Part shown: positions 9,094-18,244 of the stretch, one piece after another
Layout of the letters: each line of letters opens with the position of its first letter
Numbering within the stretch: position 1 is the stretch's first letter
Assembly (NCBI RefSeq): GCF_014673215.1
Contig: NZ_JACWMS010000002.1
Location: forward strand, 682,001 to 746,000
Length of the DNA stretch: 64,000 nt
Reading direction: 5' to 3'
Origin: Gordonia hankookensis
GTDB lineage: Bacteria; Actinomycetota; Actinomycetes; Mycobacteriales; Mycobacteriaceae
Translations under genes and position numbers: made by a program
Notes under the pieces: generated by a model
Told to the model about the DNA's origin: nothing
Seen by the model: only the letters and a program-made list of their open reading frames with translations
Database searches by the model: none

Positions 9094-10191
9094 TCAGTTG
9101 GCCTCCGACGATCCCGTCCCGAGCAAGGTCTCCAGCAGCTGTCCACCGAACTCGGTGATCAGCCCGGGCCCGGTGTCGGGGAGGTTCTGCGGAAGCGGAA
9201 GGCCGAGTTGTCGGGTGGCCGGGATCTTTGCCGTGCGCGTCGCCTCGAGCCGGATTCCCTTCTGCTGCTCGCGGGTCAGCGGCGAGGCAAACTTCGACAG
9301 ATCCGTCGCAGTGGTCACCGTCGCGACGGTGCGGAGCCCGGCAGCGGCGAAATCTGCTGCACCACGGCGGATGTGGTTGGGCGAGGTGACGAGGATGACG
9401 TTGCTGATGCCCTGGCCGCGCAGGATCTCCGCGGTGTTCTGCGCGTTGGCGACCGTGGATCCGGATGCGCCCTCCTCGGTGATCCGAGCCGCGTCGACCC
9501 CGTTGGCGACCAACCACTTCTTCATCGCCGCGGCCTCGGTGACGCCCGCCTTGGGCACGCCTCCGGTCACGACAATCGGTGCGGTGGTGGTGGTTTCGGC
9601 CTGGGACTTGGCTGCCGTCACCCGCCGGACCAGTTCGGGAGCCATCCTGCCATCGCGATTGAGCCCGAACCCGAGGACCACGATCGCCGCCCGTCCGGCA
9701 ACGGTCTTGGGCGTGGTGTCGGGGACGATCTGCGCGGCCGCGGCGACCCCGTCGTTGATGTTGCGGGCCGCGGTCGCCAGAGCGGGATTGACCCCGCGGA
9801 GCCGGGAGAGCGCAGCCTGACGCGTTGTGGCGTCGCCCGCCTGGTCGGACCAGACAGCTTGCAGAGCAAGAGCATCCGGGTCCACTGGAATGATGGCGAG
9901 CGCCTGCTTGATCGCATCGAGGCCACCCGGCACGTCTCCGGCGGCGAACTTCTGCTGCGCCGAGTTGTAGAGCGTCGCCGGGTCCACGGTGGTGGCCGCG
10001 GGCGCGACCGATCGCTCCGACACGACGGGCACCGCGCCGACGGCAACACCGCCGAGGCCGGCGAACGCGATCACGGCCAGCGCAGCAGCCCGGCGTTTAG
10101 CCACTCTGGTCACATTTGTCACTTGCGTAACACTAAGGTGCCCGCGCAACGCCACGGCACCTGTGTCATCCCAGATCGGTAACGACCGCAC
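9094..10191 (-). CDS. YdcF/SanA-like (DUF218) membrane-anchored protein
   Basis: A DUF218-type protein (ElyC/SanA/YdcF group). After a basic leader (TRVAKRRAAALAVIAFAGLGGV) comes a single N-terminal membrane anchor, then a TPR-like stretch (LYNSAQQKFAAGDVPGGLDAIKQAL), and the DUF218 core containing VVLGFGLNRDGRMAPELVRRV, IVVTGGVPKAGVTEAAAMKKWL and ILVTSPNHIRRGA. Family members act in envelope biogenesis or barrier function; the chemistry is not established. The start is uncertain: GTG at 10191, 10122, 10113 and 10104 are all in frame and none has a clear ribosome binding site; the later ones place the basic patch directly before the anchor. The gene lies 18 bp downstream of an SDR gene. Confidence 0.82.
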   Translation of the reverse strand: MRSLPIWDDTGAVALRGHLSVTQVTNVTRVAKRRAAALAVIAFAGLGGVAVGAVPVVSERSVAPAATTVDPATLYNSAQQKFAAGDVPGGLDAIKQALAIIPVDPDALALQAVWSDQAGDATTRQAALSRLRGVNPALATAARNINDGVAAAAQIVPDTTPKTVAGRAAIVVLGFGLNRDGRMAPELVRRVTAAKSQAETTTTAPIVVTGGVPKAGVTEAAAMKKWLVANGVDAARITEEGASGSTVANAQNTAEILRGQGISNVILVTSPNHIRRGAADFAAAGLRTVATVTTATDLSKFASPLTREQQKGIRLEATRTAKIPATRQLGLPLPQNLPDTGPGLITEFGGQLLETLLGTGSSEAN

Positions 10192-10209
10192 CCGGTGCGG
10201 TGGTCGAGA

Positions 10210-11004
10210 TCAGGGCAGGATCGAGTCCACGTAACCGCCGTCGACCCGAACCGCTCCCCCGGTGGTCGCCGACGCGAAGTCCGAGCTCAGATACACGACC
10301 AGGTGGGCGATCTCCTCGGGCTCGATCAGGCGTTGGATCAGCGACTGCGGCCGATGCCTGCGCATGAACTCGCGCTGGGCCTCATCCCAGGGCAGATCGC
10401 GGTCGACCAGCGAGTAGACGAAATCCTCGACACCGCCGGTGTGTGTGGGTCCGGCGATCACCGAGTTCACCGTGACCCCGGTCCCCGCAGCAGCTTTGGC
10501 GAATCCTCGCGATGCCCCGAGAAGGGCTGTCTTGGAGGTGCCGTAGTGGATCATCTCCTCGGGGATCACCACGGCGGAATCACTGGCGATGCTCAGAACG
10601 CGACCCGCATTGCGCTCGATCATCCCGGGCAGATAGGTACGGATCAGCCGTACCGCACTGAGCACATTGGTCTCGAAGAATCGGCGCCACTCGTCGTCGT
10701 CGATCTGCAGAGCAGGCACCGCTTCGAAGATGCCCAGATTGTTCACCAGGATGTCCACCGACGGAAGGGTTTTCACCAGCTCGGCCACTCCACTGTCGGT
10801 GGTGACATCGGCGGGAGCCGGCAGGAGCTCGGCACCGGGTACGTCGCGCGAGATCCTTTCGATCGCGTCGGAGACGGAACCCGGAGACCTGCCGTTGACC
10901 GCGACACGGGATCCGGCACGCGCCAGTCCGGTCGCGATCGCCGCGCCGATGCCCTGTGTGGATCCGGTGACCAGTGCCGTCTTCCCGGCGAGATCGATGT
11001 GCAT
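10210..11004 (-). CDS. Short-chain dehydrogenase/reductase
   Basis: A 264-residue classical SDR. Cofactor motif TGSTQGIG lies near residues 13-20, with R following the second strand (VNGRSPGSV), which suggests NADP(H). The NNLG variant of the NNAG motif and the active-site MIHYGTSK (YxxxK) are present, and the C terminus ends GGAVRVDGGYVDSIL as in FabG-like SDRs. I chose ATG 11004 because AAGGGA lies nine bases upstream; an ATG at 11022 is in frame but would put that binding site inside the gene. It probably forms a unit with the downstream DUF218 gene. Substrate unknown. Confidence 0.88.
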   Translation of the reverse strand: MHIDLAGKTALVTGSTQGIGAAIATGLARAGSRVAVNGRSPGSVSDAIERISRDVPGAELLPAPADVTTDSGVAELVKTLPSVDILVNNLGIFEAVPALQIDDDEWRRFFETNVLSAVRLIRTYLPGMIERNAGRVLSIASDSAVVIPEEMIHYGTSKTALLGASRGFAKAAAGTGVTVNSVIAGPTHTGGVEDFVYSLVDRDLPWDEAQREFMRRHRPQSLIQRLIEPEEIAHLVVYLSSDFASATTGGAVRVDGGYVDSILP

Positions 11005-11094
11005 GTGCCCGCGTCCCTTCATCCATGTCCCGACACCACCACCCTAGCCACCGCGTGGGCCGAGAATCGGAATCCGGAGGGCTGCGCGGACGAC

Positions 11095-11129
11095 GGGATG
11101 CCGCCGACGGTGACCGTCGGCGGCATCCC
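11095..11129 (-). terminator. Hairpin terminator downstream of the DoxX-like gene
   Basis: A perfect 17-bp inverted repeat with a one-base centre (arms 11095-11111 and 11113-11129; left arm GGGATGCCGCCGACGGT) starts 13 bases beyond the stop of the DoxX-like gene on the minus strand. No clear U-tract follows, which is common for actinobacterial terminators. It separates that gene from the next SDR gene. Confidence 0.75.
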
Positions 11130-11142
11130 TTGCGTCACTGGA

Positions 11143-11571
11143 TCATCGGCGCAAGCCGACCACCTTCAGCAGGCCCGGGCGACGCAGGATCAGCCCGACC
11201 CACATCAACACGCCGACGTAGACGGCGAACAGGGTGGTGCTGACCACCGGCGACTCGATGCGCATGTTGGCGGTCACGGCACCGCCGAGGTATGCGGTGA
11301 TGCCGAGCGCGCCGAGCACAGCGGTACGCGGGATCGCGTACACCACAAGGCACACCAGCAGGACGGTACCCATGACGTAGGCCTGTTCGATCGGGAATCC
11401 GAGCTTGGCGGTGCCCTCGACGACGGCCTCGGGTTGCGTCAGCTTGCCGATGACGTCGAAGGCGAGGAAGGCGCCGATCACGACACTGATGACGACGCCA
11501 ACGATCTGTCGCACGCCGCGGGCGCCGGCGATCTCGGGGGTGGTCGACGGGGTTGCGGTTGCGGTGACCAT
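11143..11571 (-). CDS. DoxX-like four-helix membrane protein
   Basis: A 142-residue integral membrane protein with four hydrophobic helices (starting about residues 20, 60, 85 and 108), matching the DoxX/DoxX_2 architecture in size and spacing, including the loop FDVIGKLTQPEAVVEGTAKLGF typical of DoxX_2-like proteins. The family is linked loosely to quinone and redox membrane functions; no catalytic residues are defined. The ATG at 11571 has a GAGGAG binding site seven bases upstream, so the longer in-frame reading is rejected. The gene ends just before a strong hairpin and begins about 125 bp after the palindrome that follows pntB, so it is probably a single-gene unit. Confidence 0.8.
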   Translation of the reverse strand: MVTATATPSTTPEIAGARGVRQIVGVVISVVIGAFLAFDVIGKLTQPEAVVEGTAKLGFPIEQAYVMGTVLLVCLVVYAIPRTAVLGALGITAYLGGAVTANMRIESPVVSTTLFAVYVGVLMWVGLILRRPGLLKVVGLRR

Positions 11572-11697
11572 GACGAGCTCCTCGGGTGGTGGTGGGGTGG
11601 TGGTGTTGTGCTGAGATAGACACCACCCCCGCGGAAAACTCATCGCCGTCCCCCGGCGCCGTTGCCCAAGTGCTGTTGCCCAAGCCACCCAGAAACA

Positions 11698-11734
11698 GTC
11701 AATCCACCTTGGTTCAGAACCAAGGTGGATTGAC
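11698..11734 (-). terminator. Perfect 18-bp inverted repeat after pntB (terminator or operator)
   Basis: The arms 11698-11715 and 11717-11734 are perfectly complementary around a single central base (left arm GTCAATCCACCTTGGTTC). It lies 46 bp past the pntB stop and about 125 bp upstream of the DoxX-like start, on the same strand. As RNA it would form a very stable stem and so probably ends the pnt transcript. Its moderate AT content and perfect symmetry would also fit a protein-binding operator for the downstream gene. Confidence 0.65.
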
Positions 11735-11780
11735 CTACTGCGTGTATTTCGGCGCTGCGGATATTCGGCGCTGCGTGTGG

Positions 11781-13303
<1,523 letters not shown>

Positions 13304-13307
<4 letters not shown>

Positions 13308-13609
13308 TTGGCGGTCTCCTTCTTACCCTTGAACATGCCGAGCATGCGGTCGGTGACCGCGAAACCGCCGACCACGTTGAGCGTTCCGAACACCAGCGCC
13401 ACGAACGCGATGATGCGCACACCCCAGTTGGCGTCGGCGGGCAACGAGCCCAGGACCACCAGTGCACCGAGCACGACGATCCCGTGGATGGCGTTGGTGC
13501 CCGACATGAGCGGGGTGTGCAAGGTGTTGGGCACCTTGGAGATCACGGCGAAACCCACGAACCCGGCCAGCACCAGGATCGCGATGTTCGCGAGAAGTTC
13601 GTTGTACAT
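13304..13609 (-). CDS. pntA2: NAD(P) transhydrogenase subunit alpha, membrane part
   Basis: A small 101-residue membrane subunit with three to four hydrophobic segments, containing the conserved GFAVISKVPNTLHTPLMSGTNAIHGIVVLGAL. This matches the dII portion encoded at the C-terminal end of PntA in enterobacteria but as a separate gene. Its start overlaps the pntA1 stop (TGATG) and its stop overlaps the pntB start (GTGA), so all three cistrons are translationally coupled. Function is proton translocation within the transhydrogenase complex. Confidence 0.95.
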
Positions 13610-14691
13610 CAGGCCTTTGCCTCCTCACGTGTGACACAGGCCCCGGCGAGTACCTCGTCGTCGAAATCCGGTGCGAAAGCACCGTTGTCGTCGAGCATCA
13701 ACTCGATCAGAGCGAGCAGGTTCTTCGAATAGAGCTCGCTCGCATGCTCGGGCATCGTCGCAGGCAGATTCAGTGGCGACGTGATGGTGACGTCGTGCTT
13801 GACGACGGTCTCGCCGGGTTCGGTCAGCTCGCAGTTGCCACCGGTCTCGCCCGCCAGATCGACCACCACACTGCCGGCCTTCATGCCTTCCACCGCGGCG
13901 GCGGTGACCAGCCGCGGCGCAGGCCGACCCGGCACCAACGCGGTCGTGATGACCACGTCGAAACCCTTGATCGCATCCTCGAGAGCCTGCTGCTGGCGGG
14001 CACGTTCGTCGTCGGTGAGCTCACGGGCGTACCCGCCCTCACCGGCTGCGTCGATACCGAGATCGAGCCACTGCGCACCGACCGAGCGCACCTGCTCGGC
14101 CACCTCCGGACGCACGTCGTATCCGGTGGTACGGCCGCCGAGCCGCTTGGCCGTGGCCAATGCCTGCAGCCCTGCGACGCCCACGCCGAGTACCAGCACC
14201 GTGGCAGGTTTCACCGTGCCGGCCGCCGTCGTCATCATCGGGAAATACCGGGTGGACAGATCGGCCGCCGCGATGACCGCCTTGTAGCCCGAGACGTTGG
14301 CCTGCGAACTCAGCGCATCCATCACCTGCGCACGCGAGATCCGCGGGATCGCCTCGACCGCATACGCCTCCACACCCGCGGATGTGAGCGCGCCGATCTG
14401 GTTGTCGGCATTGCGGGGTGCCAGGAAGCCGATCAGCTTCTGCCCGCTGCGCAATCTGCCGATCTCGTCATCCGACGGTGGCGCAACCCGCACCACCACA
14501 TCGGCCGAATACGGATCGCCGATGGTGGCGCCCGCCTCGACATAGTGTTCGTCGGGGATCAACGCCCCCAGACCGGCACCCGATTCGACGATCACCGGGA
14601 CGCCCTTACCCACCAGCGAGCCGACCACCTTGGGGACCAACGCCACTCGGCGTTCGCCCGCGGCAGACTCGCGCACGACACCCACACTCAT
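13609..14691 (-). CDS. pntA1: NAD(P) transhydrogenase subunit alpha, NAD-binding part
   Basis: The 360-residue soluble dI subunit binds NAD(H) and resembles alanine dehydrogenase. Visible motifs are VGVVRESAAGERRVALVP at the N terminus, the RQD-loop region (SSQANVSGYKAV), the Rossmann motif VLGVGVAGLQALATAKRLGG near residue 170, and the C-terminal GSVVVDLAGETGGNCELTEPGE. I start at ATG 14691, which has AGGGTGAG just upstream; an in-frame GTG at 14700 would overlap that site. It is the first gene of the pntA1-A2-B operon. The leader of more than 150 bp contains a hairpin and a palindrome (annotated separately). Confidence 0.95.
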   Translation of the reverse strand: MSVGVVRESAAGERRVALVPKVVGSLVGKGVPVIVESGAGLGALIPDEHYVEAGATIGDPYSADVVVRVAPPSDDEIGRLRSGQKLIGFLAPRNADNQIGALTSAGVEAYAVEAIPRISRAQVMDALSSQANVSGYKAVIAAADLSTRYFPMMTTAAGTVKPATVLVLGVGVAGLQALATAKRLGGRTTGYDVRPEVAEQVRSVGAQWLDLGIDAAGEGGYARELTDDERARQQQALEDAIKGFDVVITTALVPGRPAPRLVTAAAVEGMKAGSVVVDLAGETGGNCELTEPGETVVKHDVTITSPLNLPATMPEHASELYSKNLLALIELMLDDNGAFAPDFDDEVLAGACVTREEAKA

Positions 14692-14747
14692 AGTTCTCAC
14701 CCTGTCTGGTTCACACCGGGCAGACCGGACACCCCGCGGTCGATGCC

Positions 14748-14776
14748 TGCATCACGTCCGCGTCGGCCGTGATGCA
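14748..14776 (-). promoter_or_regulatory. Nine-bp stem-loop in the pnt operon leader
   Basis: The arms TGCATCACG (14748-14756) and CGTGATGCA (14768-14776) are perfect complements around an 11-base loop. The element lies 57-85 bases upstream of the pntA1 start, in what should be its leader or promoter. It could be an RNA hairpin or a binding site; nothing in sequence alone decides. Confidence 0.45.
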
Positions 14777-14900
14777 CCGGGAGCAGTGCATTTGTCACCC
14801 GGCTCACAAAAACGTGCGACGAACATAGCATGGGCTCACCTGAAGGGGGCGACGCAGTCAGATTGGTCACTTTCTCCTTGACCGAACATGTTCCACTACA

Positions 14901-14918
14901 ACTGGACAGTTGTCCAGT
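14901..14918. promoter_or_regulatory. TetR-style palindrome upstream of the pnt operon
   Basis: ACTGGACAGTTGTCCAGT is an 8-2-8 perfect palindrome, and a third copy of the half-site TTGTCCAG follows at 14922-14929. It lies about 210 bp upstream of pntA1 and 40 bp past the stop of the upstream hydrolase. Short perfect palindromes of this shape are typical operators of TetR or GntR repressors; the regulator is not encoded beside it. Confidence 0.5.
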
Positions 14919-14956
14919 CTCTTGTCCAGGTCGCACATCCGGGCCGGCAACCGCGG

Positions 14957-16429
14957 CTACTCCGCCGATGCGGTGAGCGAGGACGAACGCGACGGTCCGG
15001 AGGTGGCCTCGTCCGACTCCGACGCGCCTCCGGTCGACGTCGCGACCTGCGGCTCCGCGGATACGGCGTCGGGACCGTTCGTCGAACCGTCACCTGGTGA
15101 CGACGTGTCGTCGACGTCGCCCACCGATGTCGGGTCCTCGCGCGCAGAGTCGGCACTCGTCGAATGCGAGGCCCGTGGGTCGTCAGCGGCGGACCCATCC
15201 GCCTCGGGTGCGGATCCGCTTGCGGCAGCTACGGTCACACCCGTCGGCGCGCCGGGTGCCGTCACATCCCGCTCCTGCGACCGCGACGACGACTCGGGTC
15301 CGGACACCGCGGCGACTCGTTCGACGCGGGACTGCGTCGTGACGGCGGTCGAGGACTGCGCCTCCAGCGCGTCCGGGTCGGTGACCGGGAGCTTCACACC
15401 GACGGCCGCGAAGATCTGCTCCTGGATCTCACGCGGGGTCGGCACGGCGAAGCCGGCGACCGTGCTCTGTTCACCCGGCATGGGCACCCTGACCAGCGCG
15501 CTGAGCACGGTGTCGAACTCGGTCGGCACCGGCACGCCGAGACCACGCAGCAGCATGCCCCACGGATTGCCTCCGTCGAGGACCACGTAGGTGGTGTTTC
15601 CCACCGTCCAACGATCGACCTCGGTGTACTGGTTCACGTAGTCGCCGTCGGCGCCGTGGATGTAGAAACCCGGCAACAGATAGAAGGCGGTCTCGAATGG
15701 GTGCACGAGCGGATTTCCGAGACCACAGGCCGAGTCGCCCCGAACGCAGTACGAGATCACCGTGACGCCGCCGGTGTCGCTCTCGTCGCGGGCGCCGTTG
15801 GTGTACAGACCGGGAATGAAACTCGGCACCACGACCTCCACACCGGTATTCGGGAATCGGGTGTCGGCGCCGAGAAGGACCACCATGTTCTCATCGGGAA
15901 TCGTGCCGTCCTTGTGCAGGAGGTAGGCGGCATTCCATGCGATCGGGCCGCTTTGTGAGTAACCGTTCAGGACGAGCATCCGATCCGGATTCGCGGCGTA
16001 GGCGGCACGGGCCGCCTCGACGGTCCCGACCGTGCCCACATCCACCGATTCGTTGTAGGTTGCATCGCCGACGAGGTGGATCGGGATCCCGAGCAGGTCG
16101 AATCCGAACGCCGCCGGGTACGAGACGATCACGACCTTCCCGGCGTCATACTCGCCGGCGGCGGTGTCGTACATACCGATGTCGACGGTCCTGCGCCATT
16201 GGTCCGCGCCGTCCGCGTCGCCGGTGCCCGGCACCAGGATGACCGTCGCGTTGTCGCCGAGGCCGGTGGGCAACCACGCCGCCTTCGACCGGATCTGCGG
16301 GGCCTGGGGCCACGACGCCGGAACCTCGACGCCGGGCCGGGGCACGGGTTCGATCGACATGGCGTGCGCCGAGCCCACCTGACCCACCACCGCCAGGAAA
16401 ACACAGAGCGACAACAGAACTCGACGCAT
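14957..16429 (-). CDS. Exported PE-PPE-domain serine hydrolase (cutinase-like fold)
   Basis: A 490-residue secreted protein. Residues 1-23 are a signal peptide (MRRVLLSLCVFLAVV, cleavage near AHA). The hydrolase core (about 35-345) is of the PE-PPE alpha/beta type: VILVPGTGDADGADQW near the start, nucleophile motif NGYSQSGP with S158, and GADTRFPNTGVEVVVPSF. The remaining 140 residues are disordered and rich in Ser, Thr, Asp and Pro. Relatives in mycolate bacteria are envelope-associated esterases or lipases. The ATG at 16429 is preceded by GAGGT. It is the downstream member of a tandem pair with the paralogue at 16517-18115, 87 bp away. Substrate unknown. Confidence 0.85.
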   Translation of the reverse strand: MRRVLLSLCVFLAVVGQVGSAHAMSIEPVPRPGVEVPASWPQAPQIRSKAAWLPTGLGDNATVILVPGTGDADGADQWRRTVDIGMYDTAAGEYDAGKVVIVSYPAAFGFDLLGIPIHLVGDATYNESVDVGTVGTVEAARAAYAANPDRMLVLNGYSQSGPIAWNAAYLLHKDGTIPDENMVVLLGADTRFPNTGVEVVVPSFIPGLYTNGARDESDTGGVTVISYCVRGDSACGLGNPLVHPFETAFYLLPGFYIHGADGDYVNQYTEVDRWTVGNTTYVVLDGGNPWGMLLRGLGVPVPTEFDTVLSALVRVPMPGEQSTVAGFAVPTPREIQEQIFAAVGVKLPVTDPDALEAQSSTAVTTQSRVERVAAVSGPESSSRSQERDVTAPGAPTGVTVAAASGSAPEADGSAADDPRASHSTSADSAREDPTSVGDVDDTSSPGDGSTNGPDAVSAEPQVATSTGGASESDEATSGPSRSSSLTASAE

Positions 16430-16516
16430 GGTGACCTCGATCTCGGGAGGGTCGGTGCGCAGAGTTTAACCGTGTTCAATCACCGATGCAGCATAGTTCG
16501 ACGACGCCGATCCACG

Positions 16517-18115
16517 TCAGTCGTCGCCGCTACCGGAATCGGACTCTCGCGACGCCGACTGCCCCGACGTCGAGCCTGTTGCCGAGGTGTCGCCTGTTGC
16601 CGAGGTGTCGCCCGCTGCCGAGGTGTCGCCGGATACCGAGTCGCTGTCCGCGCCGTTCGATTCGGTCTGCGAGGAGGTGTCGTCGGAGGCACGTCCCGCG
16701 GCGCCGTCGCCGGTTGAACCGGTCTGGTCGTTCGACGACTGGTCCTGGCCGGTCGACGAATCCTCCTCGGTCCGACCGGTGGGCGTCTCGGTGGCGCCTT
16801 CGGTCGGCTCTTCGTTCGGCTCTTCGTTCGGCTCTTCGTTCGGCACGTCGCTCGCGGTGACCGAGGACCCGTCCGGACCGTCCGATGACTCCGTCTGGCC
16901 TGCGGACTGCTGAGATCGGCCGTCAGTGTCGTCGGTGTTCGCGGCCGGGTCCGCACCTGCGCGTTCGCGCGCGTGGGTGGGCACGTCGGTCTTGTCGAGC
17001 ACGTCAGGGTCGGTCGCCGGGACCGTCCAGCCGAGCCGCTGGTAGATCTGTTCCTGGAGTTCCCGCGGCGTCGGTATCGCATGGCCGCCGATCTCGGCCT
17101 GCTCCCCGGGCATCGGGACGGGGATCAGGGTGTTCAGCGCCTCGTCGACTTCCTCGGGTACGGGGATGCCGACGTCGCGCAGCATCATCCCCCACGGGTT
17201 GCCACCACCGTCGCCCTTGAGCACCACGTAGGTCGTGTTGCCGTCGTCGCTGTGCCAGGTCTTGATCGGGGTGTAGTCGTTGACATGGCTCTCGAGGAAC
17301 GCGTGCGTGTAGAAGCCCGGAATCAGGTAGAAGAAGGTGCCGATCGGGTCGGCGAACGGGTTGCCGACCCCGCACGTGGCATCGCCCTGGACGCAGTAGG
17401 AGATGACCTTGATGTCACCGGTGTCGGCCGGATCCCGGTCGCCGTTGGTGTACATCCCGTCCATGAAGCTCGGGACGACGTTCTCCACGCCTGTGTGGGG
17501 GAATCGCGAGTCCGCCCCGACCACCACGACGACATTCTGATCCGGGATGGCGCCGTCGACTCCGCCGACGTAATCCTTGTGCAGTTCGTAGGCGATGTTC
17601 ATCGCCACCGGCCCGCTCTGGGAGTAGCCGTTGACGATCACCGTGCCCTGTCGGCCTTGCTTCTGCCAGGCCGCGTAGGCATCTTCGACGCCCGTCGCGG
17701 TCCCGGCGTCGACCGAGTCGTTGAACGTCCCGACGCCGGCGAGATCGATCTGGAGACCGAAGACCTTGAGGCCGAACGCCGCCGGGTAGTCGACGGTGGT
17801 GATCGGGGGCGCGTAGTAACGACCGTCAGGTGCATCGTAGAAGCCGATGCCATCCGTTCGGGCCATCTGATCGGAGCCGTCGTAGTCGGTGGTTCCGGGG
17901 ACCATGATCACCGACGCGTTCTCCCCGAGGCTGGGCGGCAACCAATCCGGCTTCGTGCGGGTCAGGTGCTGATCACCGATGGAAACCGGCGGATCGATGT
18001 CGGGGAACTGGATGCCCCCGATCCCGAGGGCATGCGCCGAGCCGGGCTGGAAACCCGGCTGGAGAAACAGCCCGACCGACGCAAACACCGTCAGCGACAA
18101 CAGAACCCGACGCAC
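16517..18115 (-). CDS. Exported PE-PPE-domain serine hydrolase, paralogue with repetitive C terminus
   Basis: A 532-residue paralogue of the protein encoded at 14957-16429. It has the same signal-peptide start (VRRVLLSLTVFASVGLFLQ, cleavage near AHA), the same VIMVPGTTDYDGSDQM motif, nucleophile NGYSQSGP (S165), and VGADSRFPHTGVENVVPSF. The hydrolase cores align well while the roughly 200-residue C-terminal tails do not; here the tail contains NEEP repeats and GDTSATG repeats and is strongly acidic. The start was placed at GTG 18115 because it gives the same signal peptide as the paralogue; an upstream in-frame start would add a non-homologous leader. Probably an envelope-active esterase; substrate unknown. 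Confidence 0.83.
   Translation of the reverse strand: MRRVLLSLTVFASVGLFLQPGFQPGSAHALGIGGIQFPDIDPPVSIGDQHLTRTKPDWLPPSLGENASVIMVPGTTDYDGSDQMARTDGIGFYDAPDGRYYAPPITTVDYPAAFGLKVFGLQIDLAGVGTFNDSVDAGTATGVEDAYAAWQKQGRQGTVIVNGYSQSGPVAMNIAYELHKDYVGGVDGAIPDQNVVVVVGADSRFPHTGVENVVPSFMDGMYTNGDRDPADTGDIKVISYCVQGDATCGVGNPFADPIGTFFYLIPGFYTHAFLESHVNDYTPIKTWHSDDGNTTYVVLKGDGGGNPWGMMLRDVGIPVPEEVDEALNTLIPVPMPGEQAEIGGHAIPTPRELQEQIYQRLGWTVPATDPDVLDKTDVPTHARERAGADPAANTDDTDGRSQQSAGQTESSDGPDGSSVTASDVPNEEPNEEPNEEPTEGATETPTGRTEEDSSTGQDQSSNDQTGSTGDGAAGRASDDTSSQTESNGADSDSVSGDTSAAGDTSATGDTSATGSTSGQSASRESDSGSGDD
16578..16631 (-). repeat. 18-bp tandem repeat in the paralogue's C-terminal tail
   Basis: Three consecutive 18-bp units (16578-16595, 16596-16613, 16614-16631; consensus GTTGCCGAGGTGTCGCCT) encode the repeated GDTSAT hexapeptide on the minus strand. 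Differences between units are one or two bases, pointing to recent slippage. Confidence 0.8.
16804..16839 (-). repeat. 12-bp tandem repeat encoding NEEP units
   Basis: Three identical 12-bp units (TCGGCTCTTCGT at 16804-16815, 16816-16827, 16828-16839) encode consecutive NEEP tetrapeptides in the acidic tail of the hydrolase paralogue. Identity at every base suggests a young, possibly length-variable tract. Confidence 0.8.
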
Positions 18116-18244
18116 TCGCCCTACACCCACTCGCCCTCGAACCACTCGCACGACACAAAGTGTGCAGAGTGTATCGGGCACGACCGACCGAATTGGTCCA
18201 CTCGGGCAAATGCGCGGGGTCGTCATCCGCGCGGACTCGTCCGA

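Noticed and set aside
7466..9820. 784-codon open frame antisense to the SulP-carbonic anhydrase gene and DUF218 gene
   Set aside because: It crosses the boundary of two clearly conserved genes and encodes a Ser/Thr/Ala-rich sequence with no domain.
14697..14936. 79-codon frame upstream of pntA1
   Set aside because: It covers the leader hairpin and palindrome, has a weak start and no conserved look; more likely promoter region.
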